From Sitta carolinensis (lineage: Eukaryota > Chordata > Aves > Passeriformes > Sittidae): a DNA stretch of 64,000 bases. The stretch spans positions 16,658,501 to 16,722,500 of the forward strand of contig CM063283.1 of NCBI GenBank assembly GCA_032173965.1, in the 5' to 3' direction. The notes beneath the pieces were generated by a model. That model ran no database searches, was not told the origin of the DNA, and saw only the letters and a program-made list of their open reading frames with translations. Positions 49,618 to 61,700 of this stretch are shown here, in pieces. The number at the start of each line of letters is the position of its first letter. Positions within the stretch are counted from its first letter, which is position 1. The position numbers and the translations under genes were made by a program.

Positions 49618-50325
49618 TTGAGGTTCACCATAAAAGCCTTCAAACCCCAGCTTGCTATGCCTCAGTACAGGCTGGATTATGAAGAGATTGAGAGCAACCT
49701 TGCTGAGAAGGATTTGAGGATGCTAATGGAGGAAAATCTGTCCATGGCTCAGCAATGTGTGCTCACTGCCCAGAAAGCCAAAAGTATCCTGGGTTGTGTC
49801 AAAAGCAGGATGGCCAGCAGGGTGAGGGAGGCCATACTCCTTCACTCTGGTGAGACTCCACCTGAAGTCCCATGCCCAGTTCTGGATTCCTCAGTATAAG
49901 AAAGAAATGGACCTGTTACAGTGGATGCAGAGGACAGCCAGAGAAGTTATAAGAGACCTGGAACCTTTCCTGTAAGGAAAGGCTGAGAGAATTGAAGTGA
50001 TTCAGACTGGAGAAGAGGTAGCATCTCTGGGTGCACCTTCCAGGCTTTTAAGAAAGATGAGACCTGATCTTTTAAAAGGTTCTGTGTCACTAGAACAGGT
50101 ATTGGTTTTTAAATTGAAGAGGTTCAACTCAGATTAGATATAAACACTGTTTTATGATGGAACTGGTTGCTCAGAGAGGTGGTAGAGGCTCCATCCCCAG
50201 AAATATTCATGGTCAGGTTTGAGAAACTTGATCTAGCTGAAGATGTCCCTGGCCATTGCAGGAGAGTTGGACTAGATGAACTTCAAAAGTTCCTCCCAAC
50301 CCAAACAGTTCTGTGATTTTCAGAA
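49618..50325 (+). mobile_element. 5'-truncated CR1 LINE, about 700 bp, with decayed ORF2 end
   Basis: The 3' part of a CR1 element. The frame 49618-49899 translates as the carboxy-terminal part of CR1 ORF2. It shows a YRLDYEEIESNLAEKDLRM block, an LSMAQQCVLTAQKAKSILGC block and an RMASRVREAILL block, all in the family's order. Later blocks (ERVQRR- and LRELGLF-like) fall in other frames after indels. The 3' UTR follows with GGACTAGATGA, TTCCTCCCAACCCAAACAG and TTCTGTGATTTT. In life ORF2 encodes the endonuclease and reverse transcriptase that copy CR1 RNA into DNA at a nick. This copy has lost all catalytic parts through 5' truncation and is dead. Confidence 0.93.
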
Positions 50326-50410
50326 GCTGACTCACAAAAATATTTTGAGGAAAAAATGGTCAGTACATGTACATGTAGGTATGATATATACCGTCCTATG
50401 AAACTTGTAG
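50326..50410. other. Spacer between CR1 and LTR
   Basis: Short AT-rich spacer with ACATGTACATGTA-like words. Confidence 0.5.
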
Positions 50411-51075
50411 ACAGTTGTCCTGGTTTAGGGCAAATTTGGGAAGAAATCTCCGAATGAGGTCCCTATAGAAAGCAAACCCAAATGGCCCCTCCCCCCAACT
50501 GGTTCAGGAAAATATTTTCTTGGAGAAAAGTGGAAAAAATTGTTTATTTAACAGGCAAAGCACTCCCCAGCACAACCAATGAACAATACTAAACAGCAAA
50601 ACCTCTCACTGCTTCAAAGAGATGACAAATCCAGCCAGTCTCTGCTGTGGGTGCAGCTCGGCTCACTCAAGTCTGTGTCAGTCCCTGGCACTGGGAAATG
50701 CTGAGCCCAGGCCAGGCCTGGTGGGCAACAGGTGAGAGCTCCTGGCTCTCTTCTGGGTTTTAGTCCAGAGCAGGTTCAAACAGTTCCCAGATAAAGGGAA
50801 AAATCACAGTCTGGAGAACTTCTGTGCTTCAGCTAGCCACAAACTAACAAAAAACAAAAGAGAGCTCTCTCCCACCACTCGCACTGCAGACAACAGAGGC
50901 TGTGTGAAGGAAAGCTGAGAACTCTTATCTTTATGTTGTGAAAACAGCTGCCTCAGACATTCCACTGCTTCTCCTTCTCCCTTCACTCTCAGATCCAGTT
51001 TTAAAGGTGCAAAACTTATTTCTAAGCTAAACAGACAAATAGGGATACAATTCAGCATTAATGCAGGACAACGGT
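50411..51075 (-). mobile_element. ERVL-type avian LTR, probably solo, minus strand
   Basis: The block 50416-51070 (655 bp) has complementary ends (TGTCCTG...CAGGACA) and is flanked by ACAGT and ACGGT, 4 of 5 matching. I recognise the family from memory as a bird LTR whose U5 side reads TGTCCTGGTTT, then GCAAATTTGGGAAGAAATCTC and CCTATAGAAAGCAAACCCAA. On the minus strand an AATAAA lies at about 50549-50554, consistent with minus-strand transcription. The 104-codon frame at 50804-51118 lies mostly inside it and is not a gene. Confidence 0.82.
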
Positions 51076-51318
51076 GATTAGTTTTCAGGTTAAAGATGTA
51101 GAGAAAACTCAACCACATCTCAGAGCAGAGGCTGTCTCACAGCAGAGGCTGCAGTAGGTTGTGAAGCAGCAGCAGCATGGATCTGTTAGCAGGACCTTGG
51201 CAGAAGTGAGCTGACCTTGATTCTCAGGAGGGTTTTTCGGTGCCTGCTGAACTCCACGTGGACCAGCACAAGGCTGCTTGGAGTATTCACTCGAGAGCTG
51301 AGTTGAGGGTATGCTTCA
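51076..51318. other. GC-richer spacer of unknown origin
   Basis: Contains short repeated CAGAGGCTG and CAGCAGCAG words. On the minus strand an open segment continues in a shifted frame beyond the stop of the candidate exon next to it. I cannot name a family. Confidence 0.4.
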
Positions 51319-51535
51319 CTACTCATAGGCACTCAGTGAGCAGGTGATGTCAGTGTACATAGGTAGACTTTCTTGGAACTTAAAGATGCTCTGGAAGGCA
51401 AATGCAAAGCTGTATGGAGTATAGCTGGCTCTGGGAATATCCTGCTCCAGTGTGTGCTTGCAGTAGGACACTTTCCATGGCTCAGGTGTATCTAGTTCCA
51501 CAGCGGTCCCAGTTTTACTCTCACCATTTTTCTTT
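51319..51535 (-). other. Candidate protein-coding terminal exon or old gene fragment, unidentified
   Basis: On the minus strand a TATTATTTCAG acceptor-like site (just above 51535) opens into 71 sense codons ending at TAG (51319-51321), followed at once by TGA. The peptide is not low in complexity: it has a VELDTPEPWKVSYCKHTLEQ segment, then an aromatic-rich TPYSFAFAFQSIFKFQ segment and ends ITCSLSAYE. The first base after the acceptor would complete a split codon. A second open stretch with a VEFSRHRKTLLRIK segment follows in the +1 frame at about 51200-51310. I do not recognise the protein. Random frames of this size are common in 64 kb, so this stays a weak candidate; a decayed retroelement gene is an alternative. 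Confidence 0.15.
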
Positions 51536-54500
51536 CTGAAATAATATACCCTTTAGACTTCCAAATATTCACCCACTAAGACAACACAGACATCTAAGTT
51601 TAGGACAAAACATGGTAAATTCCAGGATAATTTTGTAAATAATTCAAACCTTTTTGAGATGTGTGTGTGCATAACAACTATTTAATTGTCTTTGAAATAT
51701 ATTATAAGGGTGTATTTTACTGTTGTTTTGATAGGGTTGGAGCCGCTAGTGCCTTTATTTTTCATTGCTTTTCCCTTCTTCCTTAAGTAGCTGAATCCTG
51801 TATTCTGCAAAATTTAGGCATATGTCTTTGATGAACACTGGCCTGCCTGCATATCAGACATCCGAGGCAGTGGCAGCTGGGAGAATATCAATGAGTGGTA
51901 TCCTGTGCTATTAGAAGGTCAAAGCTAGAGTGGGGTGGAGAGGGTGCTTATATTCACAGTCTGTTTACAAGTAAATTGCATCACCTTTCTTAAGCTTGTC
52001 TTTTCTACTGAAAGGTTTTTTTACCATTTTTCTATTTCAGAGATAAAGTCTCTGGCAAAGAGTAGTGTGAAATTTTAACCAACTTACTTTGAAAAATCAT
52101 AGGTCTCTGATTGTTTCTTTAGTTCTTAATAATTGCTTTGAATTCTTTATTTAAATCAACGTATTGAGTCTTTTGTTGAAATAACAAAATGTGCATATGT
52201 ATTTTCTTTCTCACATGGGGTAAATATAATGGAAAAACTAGAGCATACTATGCCAGGAGAAGATGGTGTCATGGCATGCTGCCATCACATGTCTACGTCA
52301 AAATTCTTGGTGCAGTCAGTGTTTATCACACCATGTCCGTGTATTGATGTGCTCTTAGGTATCATTCATGTGTGTAAATGGGGAGGAAAGTGCTGCATGT
52401 ACTGTTTCTATAGGGATCTAGTAATCAACAATTTTGATTAATGCTCAATTCAGCATTGAGGTTCTCATACTGCGAATAGATTGCAGACCTCAGATGTTGT
52501 GATTTGGATATTTTCTTTCAGGTATGGAGTGCCTGCATCATCAGTGATCATAATACACTCAGCAGCTTAGTCAGAAATGAACCTAAGAAAAGACTAAATC
52601 AAAAACACAGCCCTTCCAGTGATCTGAGCTGTATCAAAAGAAGGTAATGTGTCCCATTTAATGTGTCTGTGCCTTCAATTAAAGCAGATGTATAAACAGT
52701 TTACGTGACCTTGGCTGATATAGCGGTGAGAGTAACTGCAAGAGAGGAAAGAATTAAAAAAGCCAAGGACAATCTAAACTGCTTTTCAGCAGACAGTGCT
52801 GACAGCAACACAATAAAAACATTCCCTACTAGAAAAAATCGATGATCTTGAAAATCATCACAGAAGATCTAATCTTGAATTCTTTTGGTATGCCTACAAT
52901 TGGGAGACTGCTGATGCAATGGGATTTCTGGGCAGAACTCTTTACTCTGCAACCTGATTACTTGCCCTGTGCCTGAAAATTCCATGGAAAAAAACCCAGG
53001 CTTTATAGGAGTTCATATTTTTCCACCTTGTTTTCTAAATGCAAGGATGAAAAAGTTGCACATTGGTACTTCTCCCTTTCCTGCAGACCAATTTTGTTCT
53101 TCCCCACCCCTGAAAAAATTAGTCTGAGTTAGATGACAGGTGAAAATATGCTAGGATGAAAAAAATTAACTCCACTAATGCAAAAGCCAAATAATGTCCT
53201 TTGTTTCCATTGTGGTTTTGATAGACTGGTTTTGAGGAACAAAGGGATAATTTACATTTGGTATTGTTAAGGATGAAGAAAGTTGTTTTGTTTTGTTTTT
53301 TTTGTTTGTTTGTTTTTAATTTTAGAAACAGGTGGTAACTATAAAAGAAGAGAATGAACAGTCTCTAAAACTGATTTCTAAAAAGTATAAACAATTTTTA
53401 TAAAAATCCTTCAGAGGGATTTTTTTAGTCAATTGTATTATTAATCTTGTCTTTTCAAGTAACTTGAACCAAGAATCTTTTTTAAAAAATTATAATACTA
53501 GGTAAAGATTTGATATTTATGTTCAAAACTACTGCCTATCTGTCTTCAAGATTAAACTGCTTATATTTAAGGAAATAAAGTCTTAAGTTACAGTATTTCA
53601 ATGAGGAATTGTTCCATATCAAAGCCAGCATCTGTATTCTGTGAGTCACAGTATTCTGTATGGTGTTTTAACTCGGATATGAAGGAGACAAGCTGATCAA
53701 TAGGGAAATGGTTATTGTGGTATAAGTAAATAATGGGAAAAGTAAGATAAGAAAGCTCCTTCTGACATCTCCCCTGGCCATAATCACCTTGTCCTGATAT
53801 TCTATTTGCTCTTTCTTCCTCCCAGTTTGTACCTTGCGCAGTTAATGAGGAAATTTTAGATAAAGTTAATCTTCAGGCTGACAGAGAAAATATGACCATC
53901 TTTATGAGATTTATGGAGTTTAGGCATTTTTTGCTCCTGTAGTAAAAAGAAAAAGAGAAAAAAAAAATGTTCTTTTTGTAGTGGTTAATACAGAATAAAA
54001 TGAAAAATCTGCCCAACCACTTTCTGATTCCCTTTCTACCCTCATTATAAAGATGTCCCTATATTAAGTCCTATCATCTGACTGTAAAAGACCTAAATGT
54101 ATCCCCCTTGGCACCCACTGACAGGCATCTTTGTATAATAGAAGAAGAGGAATAATTGGCAATCCTTTGATGATACTTGATTTTCCCTAATGGAATAGTT
54201 GTAGAATTCTTCAAGATGTCATTAATAATTGTCAGTATGGGAACTGTTACTGCCTGAAAAGCCTAGGAGCATTCCAAGATGTAATGGCAGCATGGGCAGC
54301 CCTTCCAGCACATTTTTCTTATGCCAGGAACACTGCTGAATTAGTTGGAAAGGCATATGGATTTTTTTTTTTTTTAGCATAAGCAATTGTTATAAAAAAA
54401 TCTTAGGAGGAATTTATGGTTTCAATCTGACTACACAAGATGACCTTGCAGTTATGCAAAGGTTGTCTTTATAATCAAAATTGGCTGCTACATTATAAAA

Positions 54501-56792
54501 ATGCAGAAATAAGTTTTTGAGAAGGTTATCTCAGAAACAAATTTGTATGGCAAAGAATTTCATTTAATTATGCATTTAAAGATTAATCAGGGAAGAGATT
54601 TAACATATATCCAAAGCCAGTTGGCCTGTATGTAGTCCCAGTGACCTAGGGTCAAGAGCCATCCTCCGAGGACCCCAAGTTTTACTCTCAAACAAGCAAG
54701 TGGCACCTTTGCAAAGTAAACTTTATTCAGCTTTAATTAAAAACAAGAGTACTTTACATGATACTTCTGAAATCCTTGTTCAGATAATGTAGTAAGAACA
54801 TAGTTGAACACTACATTTTACTTATTAAATGTGGAATAGTAAACCTTCTTTGGTAAAGATGCTGTTCTGGTTTAAAAAGTAAGTTGTGAATGTGGGTGGC
54901 AATATTTACTACTTTCAGACAGTATAAATACTCAGCAAAAAAAATGTCACCTATGATCTTGAAATTACATTAAGTGAAATTTTGAGTCATGAACAGACTA
55001 TATTTGAGGCTATTAGACTAAAGGAAGATCCTTGTGACTGACTAAAACTTTGTATAGTTTAATGATGTTGCCATGTGGAAATATTTTTTTTTATTTTGTC
55101 CACTTTAGATAGATCGTGATACTTTTGTTATCTATCAAAAGAGTGGAGCTTTATGGATGTGAACAAACAAATATGGCACAAGTGAATTTTCACAGACTGT
55201 CGTCACAAATGTTTTCAGGAATCTTAATTTTAATATCAATTTAAAATAATTACATTTTTAAATAATCACATGATGATATTTATTGGTGCAGAGGGGTGGA
55301 GTGGAAGGAAATATTGGCAAGCAGTGTAGTGCCTCCTGATGTGCAAGTGCCTCTTGTGTACAAAGGCACAGTGTGTGCTTAGACTGGAGACATCTGATAA
55401 AGTTGTCTTTGCTATTGGTGACTGGTCCTGAAATTTCTCATCTCCAAAGATGAAGTTTACTTAACTGACACATAATGGCACAATGTTTTGGAGACCACTT
55501 AAGACCAAAAGGTGTGGGGAGGAAGAAGAATAATACAGTTGCCCACTCAACAGCGAACTTCACTAACTGAATGCTTTGTACCTAAGGAAACAAAATTAAA
55601 TGATGTGTTCTTGTTTTCTTAGAATAGAAAGCCGGAATGATAGTGTCAAAAGCAACTTTCCAAAAGCAACTTACTTATTGGAGGCAAAAAAATACCCCCA
55701 AAAAACTAACAACAGAAGGCCATTCTAAAACCGTAAGCATGAGTGCTGTTGAAAGAAGCTAACACAGGTATTTCACTGAGAGATTTCCTTCAGGAATCTC
55801 AATATCTCAGAAGCAATGGTGGTTTAATGGAGTGTCCATCCTGTGTGTAGCCTGTTATCAGAAAAAAATGGTTAGAAAAATATGAGGAGGGGTATGATGA
55901 GTAGTTACCCTGAGAGAATGAGTGACATAGTCTCAGTATTAAATATGTGTTGAAAATTCATGAAGTAGTAAAACATGGAGATATTTTTTTTTCTTATTGC
56001 CTAATCAATCTAATATATGATACAGCAGCTTGAGATGTTAAAATGAGGAACATTTTTCAGACAAAGGGATTTTTGCAGTAAACATCCATCTTCGGCTCTG
56101 CCATATATGTGTAATGTAGCCTTTGAGAGATGACTTAAGACTGTAAGCAGTGAATAGTGTCATCAGAGAGCGCAAAACTGGAGAAACTGAAAGTCATGTC
56201 TGCGTTACAGTAAGTCAATATACGACACTGCTGTAACTGACTGAAAATATGAAAGTATTACTAGAATCTGGATATGACAAGTAACATCTTTCAGCATTGA
56301 ACTCAAGAAGTTGACATATGAATAGAGATGAAAAGAGGAAAAAAGGAAATTCTGCTGTTCATCAAAAACAGGAGAGGCACATAAAACTGTCAGCTGAAGG
56401 AAGAACAATATTTGCTATTGCCTTCCTTTTCAATTGTTGCTGCTTAAGAGCCAGCAGACTAAATATAACCCACTGTTCATGAAAACACTAGTGGAGTTGT
56501 GTTATAATTAACATAACTAGATTTGTCATCTGGGATTGGGCTGTTTGCAGCTGGCATGTTAAAATTCCTGACTAGTATAGAATCATTCCTCCAGGTCTGC
56601 ATTGTTGACCATTTTGAAGGCCTCTTTTTAGTGAGACCTCCCAGTTACTCTTGTTAGAAGACCAAAAATATATAAGAGAATATTTTCTTTGCAACCCATC
56701 TTATCTCATTATTTCAACTGAACCTGGATATATTTGAGACTTACAGTATATCAAAAAACGTAGTGATTGTTGGTGAATGGAATGTATTGACA
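51536..56792. other. Non-coding stretch, nothing recognised
   Basis: About 5 kb with no recognised exon, RNA gene or mobile element. T- or TG-rich runs occur at about 53287-53316 and a T run at 54362-54375. A GC-richer patch at about 54630-54730, followed by a minus-strand AATAAA near 54722, faintly resembles an LTR end, but I could not delimit it. Confidence 0.45.
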
Positions 56793-57811
56793 TGATGTTT
56801 TTACGCTGGCTGGATTCCAAGTACCTTCCAAAGCCACCCTATCACTCCCCTCCTCAGCTGGACTGGGGAGATAAAAGACCTTGTGGTTGAGATAAGGACA
56901 GAGATTGTCACTCACCGAGTACCATTGCAGGCACAGACTCAGCTTGGGAAAATTAATTACATTTATTTCCAATCAAATAAGACTAGGATACTGAGAAATA
57001 AACATAAACCTAAAACACCTTCTGCCCACTTCTTTCTGGATTCAACTCCCAATTATTTTTTTTTTTACCTTCTCTCTCCAAGAGGCACAGGGAGATGGGA
57101 AATATGGGCCATGGCCAGTTCAAACATCTCTGTTGTTGCTTCCTCTTCACACTCTTTGCCTGCTCAGTGTGTGGTCCTTCTCAAGGGAGACAGTCCTCCA
57201 GACTTCAACAGCAGTCCTTCTCACAGGCTGTAGGTCTTGATGAACTGCTCCAGTGTGTACATCTTTCCACAGGCTGCAGGTCTTCAGGAAAAGGCTGTTC
57301 CAGCGTGGATCCCACACAGGGACACAAGTCCTGCCAGCAAACCTGCTCCTCCTCTTTCCACGGCTCCACAGGTCTGCCACGAGCCTGCTCCAGTGCCACA
57401 GGGTCACAGCTTCATTTGGGCACCCACCTGCACTGTGTGAGATCCTCCATGCACTGCAGGGGCACCTCCTCCCTCACCATGGTCTTCACCATGGGCTGCA
57501 GCACAAACCCAGCTCTGGCCCCTGGAGCACTTCCTCTCCCTCCTCCACTCACCTCGGTGTCTACAGAACTGTTACTCTCATGTATTCTCTCTCTTTGTGT
57601 TTGTTTTTATAGGGGGATTATTTTACCTGTCTTAAATACATTACCCCAGAGTAAATACTGATGTTGCTGAAGGTTCAGCCTTGCCCAGCAGTGGGTCTGT
57701 CTTGCAGCTGGCTGGCACTGGTTTTATCAGAGGTGGGTGAAATTTCTGTCCTCTTCTCACAAAATGAGAAGCCTTCCCCGCTTCAAAATCTTGCCACACA
57801 AATATAATACA
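56793..57811 (-). mobile_element. ERVL-type avian LTR (copy 2 of the 47.7-kb family), minus strand
   Basis: Block for block collinear with 47660-48736. Both share a GCTGGCTGGA-type start on the + strand, a TATCACTCCCCTCC-type block here against CCACTTCCCTCC there, GAGATAAGGACAG, AATTAATTACATTTATTTCC, the ~50-bp GC-rich units, CACCATGGGCTGCA and a CAGCCTTG block. The right end is near TTGCCACACAAATATAATACA. The two copies differ by many substitutions and indels, so they are separate old insertions. I found no matching target duplication. Frames up to 188 codons (57095-57661) come from the GC-rich units and are not genes. Confidence 0.8.
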
Positions 57812-57926
57812 ATCAGTGAAAGTGAATGCAGTCACGCAAATGAACTCAAACTTCCTCAATATGACTGGACAAAAGTGATGATCAAGAGCTGCAATTGTGA
57901 AGTAAATGCTGAGGCTGATTCCCTTG
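57812..57926. other. Spacer
   Basis: Short spacer between LTR-derived blocks. Nothing recognised. Confidence 0.5.
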
Positions 57927-58453
57927 TGACAGAGAAACCAAAAGAGCATAGATGAGAAATTCCTTCAACTCCCCAAAAGGAGTTGAAATCTACTCAGCAA
58001 TTGTCTGTTCAGTTGTGCAATGTGTGGCACACGACACCAAGACCGGTTATTTCAGTCCAGTTGCTGATGAACAGTTGCCTGCATGATAACAAGGCAGGGT
58101 TTACAATGCATAAGCCAATAGGGAAACACATGGGAGGGGAATAGGTCATGTGGGCCAATGGGGCATCAGGATTAGGGGATTTCCAAAGGAGAGGAATCAC
58201 CAGGGATTGGCCCATGGAGGGATTGACAAGGGAAGTACTGGAACAAGGGGCAGTGATTCAGTGACAGACAGGGAAAGGGGCAGGAATAAAGGGCAGGGAA
58301 TACCATAGAAGGCAACTTTGGGGGTGGATATAACACAGGGACAAATCAACTGGGGAAGAACATAGGGGTACATAGGAACATACCAAATAACAATGAAACT
58401 GTCAATAATGAAATAATAGAAGGAACAAGGAAAAAAATAAACACACCACAACA
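57927..58453 (-). mobile_element. Possible LTR, weakly delimited
   Basis: The right end reads CACCACAACA, giving a minus-strand start TGTTGTGGTGTG of a kind usual for bird LTRs. With a left end at TGACAGAG the block has CTTG on both sides (57923-57926 and 58454-58457). It contains several CCAAT words on both strands, for example GGGCCAATCCC on the minus strand near 58205. No clear TATA and polyadenylation pair was found, so the call is weak. Confidence 0.3.
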
Positions 58454-58460
58454 CTTGTAA

Positions 58461-58705
58461 TGCTGAAAGTCTCATTAGGGACTGTCGCTGTGGGCGAGTA
58501 GCAAATGACACAAACCTCCTTTGGCAAATTCATCTGACTCCAATCCTTATTTAAAACCTGTCCCCCTTTATATATCTTCTAGAGCAGGCCAGCTCATTGG
58601 TCAGAAGAGTGCCAGAACTCTTCATCCCATTGGCCTAACCAAAAGACAGAGAGAATGTCCCTCCCACAGACAGGAATCCAAAACATCACTCTCGTTACAA
58701 CAACA
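58461..58705 (-). mobile_element. Probable small solo LTR with strong promoter signals
   Basis: A 245-bp TG...CA block. On the minus strand it has two CCAAT boxes (GGCCAATGGG near 58630 and GACCAATGAG near 58596), then a TATA box (ATATATAAAGG near 58569-58579), then AAATAAGG as a weak polyadenylation signal, in the right order and spacing for U3 to R. Flanks are CTTGTAA on the left and CTTGCAA on the right, a 7-base near-match rather than a standard 4- to 6-bp duplication. Confidence 0.5.
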
Positions 58706-58711
58706 CTTGCA

Positions 58712-61700
58712 ATGTTTATGGCAAGCCTGTGAGAACACAAGGTCTTCCTGAACCAAAACATCATGAAGAAACTGAGTCCAGAAACTTCAGACCCAGGAGC
58801 CTCAGACTACACGGGACAATACACAAATCCTTGCAAGACTTGCAGCATGGCAGTTCACTGCCCGAGTCAACAGCCTGTAATCAAAAGTATAATTCTATTG
58901 ACTTTACAGTGCTTGTCTCAGGCATTTCACAGAAGCATGTGTGTTAAAATTAACAGGGGCCTTAAACTTTAAAGGGAGCTAGGATTTGACATTTATTAAA
59001 AAGGAAAGTCGGGACTTAAGCACTGAGTTTTGGCATTAGATTATGCTCCAAGACATTATAAACACAGTTGTTAGGTATTTTGCTTAAGATTAAAGGTTTA
59101 TGTTGCTAGGGATTAATTGCTTTCCACTGGACTCTACCAACAAAAGACCTTGCTTGGGACCATAAATTGAAGCAAAATGGCTGATTTCATGTGTCTCTAC
59201 ACAGAAGAAAAGAGAGATGTCTCAGTTAAGGAGCCTGTACAGCAGATCTGGTATCTTATAAAAGAGACAGCATTGTGTAGCAACTATAAAAAGCTCTGAA
59301 CTGTGATATCTGACTCTGATGTTATAAAGTCTCATTCACTTTATTGCTTGTTGCACAGTGCCAGTCACATTTGAGATCTCTTACCTGCTGGTGTGAGGTG
59401 ATTTTCGTCTAGTTGTTCCTTTGGGTTTTTTTCTTATTTTTCAATCACCAAAATGACAAGTGACTTAGTGTTTAGTGAAATGTTATCTGCCATTGGTAAA
59501 CATTATTTGATTGATTCAGTCATTAACAAGGAAAAGCTAGTATAAGAAAAAAGGTGCTAAGGAAACCAAGCACAAGGAACCGCCTCAAAGGTGATATAGA
59601 CTGTGTTTGACTGAATTATTTTTGCACTCTCCTGTTATTTCTGTGAAGCTCTTACATCCACTTGAAAATCTCAACCAACTGAGCTTGCTTTTAGTTGACA
59701 AGACTATCGCATTGTGACACACAAGCAATGTTTCTTGCATTTAGAAATCACTGTTTTGTTTGAAGGAAGCTCAGGGTATTCACATTTCAGCCATGATTGT
59801 GAACACATGAAATGTATTCCTCTATGGCAGCAACAAGCATAAAGTGTGGCAGCAGAGGATACATAGTCAGAGATTCTGATATTCACACAAATTTTTGTCC
59901 TGTAAGTCTAACAGGCCTTTTTAAAGGTCTGTTAATCTTGTTAACTTCACTACTTTGCTAAGCTGGAATGTGGTGGAGGTTTTTTTAAGGGACTTTGGTT
60001 TCATACAGAATTAACACCTTTGCTCATAATAATAATAATCATATGACCAAGATCATACTCTGATGGCCTGTTTATCTTTTCTTTAATTTATTTCATAAAT
60101 ACTACTGAGTTTGTGTAAAATAACTAGCCTATACTCTGCTCTCGTATTGCAGTCTGGGAGGATAAGAGAAGACAAGAAATGAATTCACAAATAAGATACA
60201 TGGATTATAAACTAGGCCTACCACCTATTAAGTGTTGAAATGAACATTTTGTTGTCTATATTTAAAAGGTTTATTTGCTGGTATGGCCCCTGCCAATTGT
60301 TGCAGGTATTGCTGTCATGAAACTTATTATCTGAAGACTGCACAGAAATAGCTCTTTTTTTCTGTCATGTAGTAAAGGTAAAAACATTGCTTTGGTTCTG
60401 TGTGATTATTTCTGTGGTTTGCCTTATGTGGTAACTGCCCTTCAGTCTCTGACAATTATGTGCCCCTTCCTTGAAAGCTGGGCAGAGGCAAATATTTTTT
60501 GCAGGAACCAAGTGCAAACATCCTTTTGGTTCCCATTGTGTTTAAGGATGATAGTAGAGATCATATCAACTCCATAATCTGTGCTCTCACCTAATCAGAC
60601 AATTTTGAAAAGAAGGCTGAAGACAAAGGAAGCACAACTTCTATCTTCCCTTGGATTTTCAAATTGGAAATATACTTTTTATTTTTGGTTCCATAAAATC
60701 AACAGAGCCTACCTGGGCTCACTCTAAGCTAACCAATTGTCTTCAGAGCTAAAGAACTTTCTCATATCATGCTAAATAAGTAAAGTTTCCAGATTCTTTG
60801 TTGGTAGAGTAGAAACCCTGATTTTAAACCAACTTATTTTTGAGATACTACTGATCTTGGCATCTGAAGCACTGTTTCAGAATGAAAAGACATGGGCAAA
60901 CTTTAAATTACAGATCAAGTTCTAAATCTAAGCTTACCTTTGGAGGAAACAGCATGTTATGTAAATAGCATCAAGATTAATGTGATCCATGTGCCCAAGG
61001 AAACCCAAAAAAAGCTCACTTTATCCGTATTGAAAGACATTTTGATATGTTATCTATTCTGTCTATAAAAAGTGACCCTAAGTAAATAGAAATTTGCATA
61101 TTAATCTGGATTGTAATTCACCTGAACAGCAAAAGATAATATTTTAAAAGTTCATCACATTTTGCTTTATCCTAAGGAAGACTAATCTTAGTAGAGGCAG
61201 GACACTTGCCAAATGCAGTACCCAAGGAAAATGAAGAAATGTTTCTAAGTTGTCTTTTTCTTGCCTATTATTTGGGTTGGGTTTGGTTTTACTAAATCTA
61301 AGTCATGGACTTGAAATGTGTGGAATTTATGGTCACAGCAAAAGCTTCTATTAAAGCACTTGGTAGTCCAGCCACATATTTTGCTTTTGAAGAAAAGTAT
61401 CCTTTTCCAAACCAAATGCCCCTTGCCATGAACAATTAATACATTAATATTTGATAACAGCTTAGTTGATATTTCAGTCCAATCAGAGTTTAGATACTCT
61501 GATAGAATCTTTTTGGTTCCTCCAGCCTTCTGTCTTGTTTTCACATTTCTCAGCCTGAAGCAAATTGAAAATCATCCTAACCTCAATGGTTCTGTAGCAG
61601 CACCAAAGTTACTACCATAAGTGCTTAATATTGTATTCCCAAAATTTGCTGTTTAGCATTTGATAAGTGCAAGCATTAAAGAAAACCACTTTTTAAAAAT

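Noticed and set aside
57095..57661. Longest frame of the window, 188 codons
   Set aside because: Falls within an ERVL-type LTR and is produced by its GC-rich repeated units; no domain is recognisable.
47655..57811. One large provirus bounded by the two related LTRs at 47.7 and 56.8 kb
   Set aside because: The LTRs are too diverged from each other, their flanks do not match, and the space between holds a CR1 copy and another LTR but no recognisable pol.
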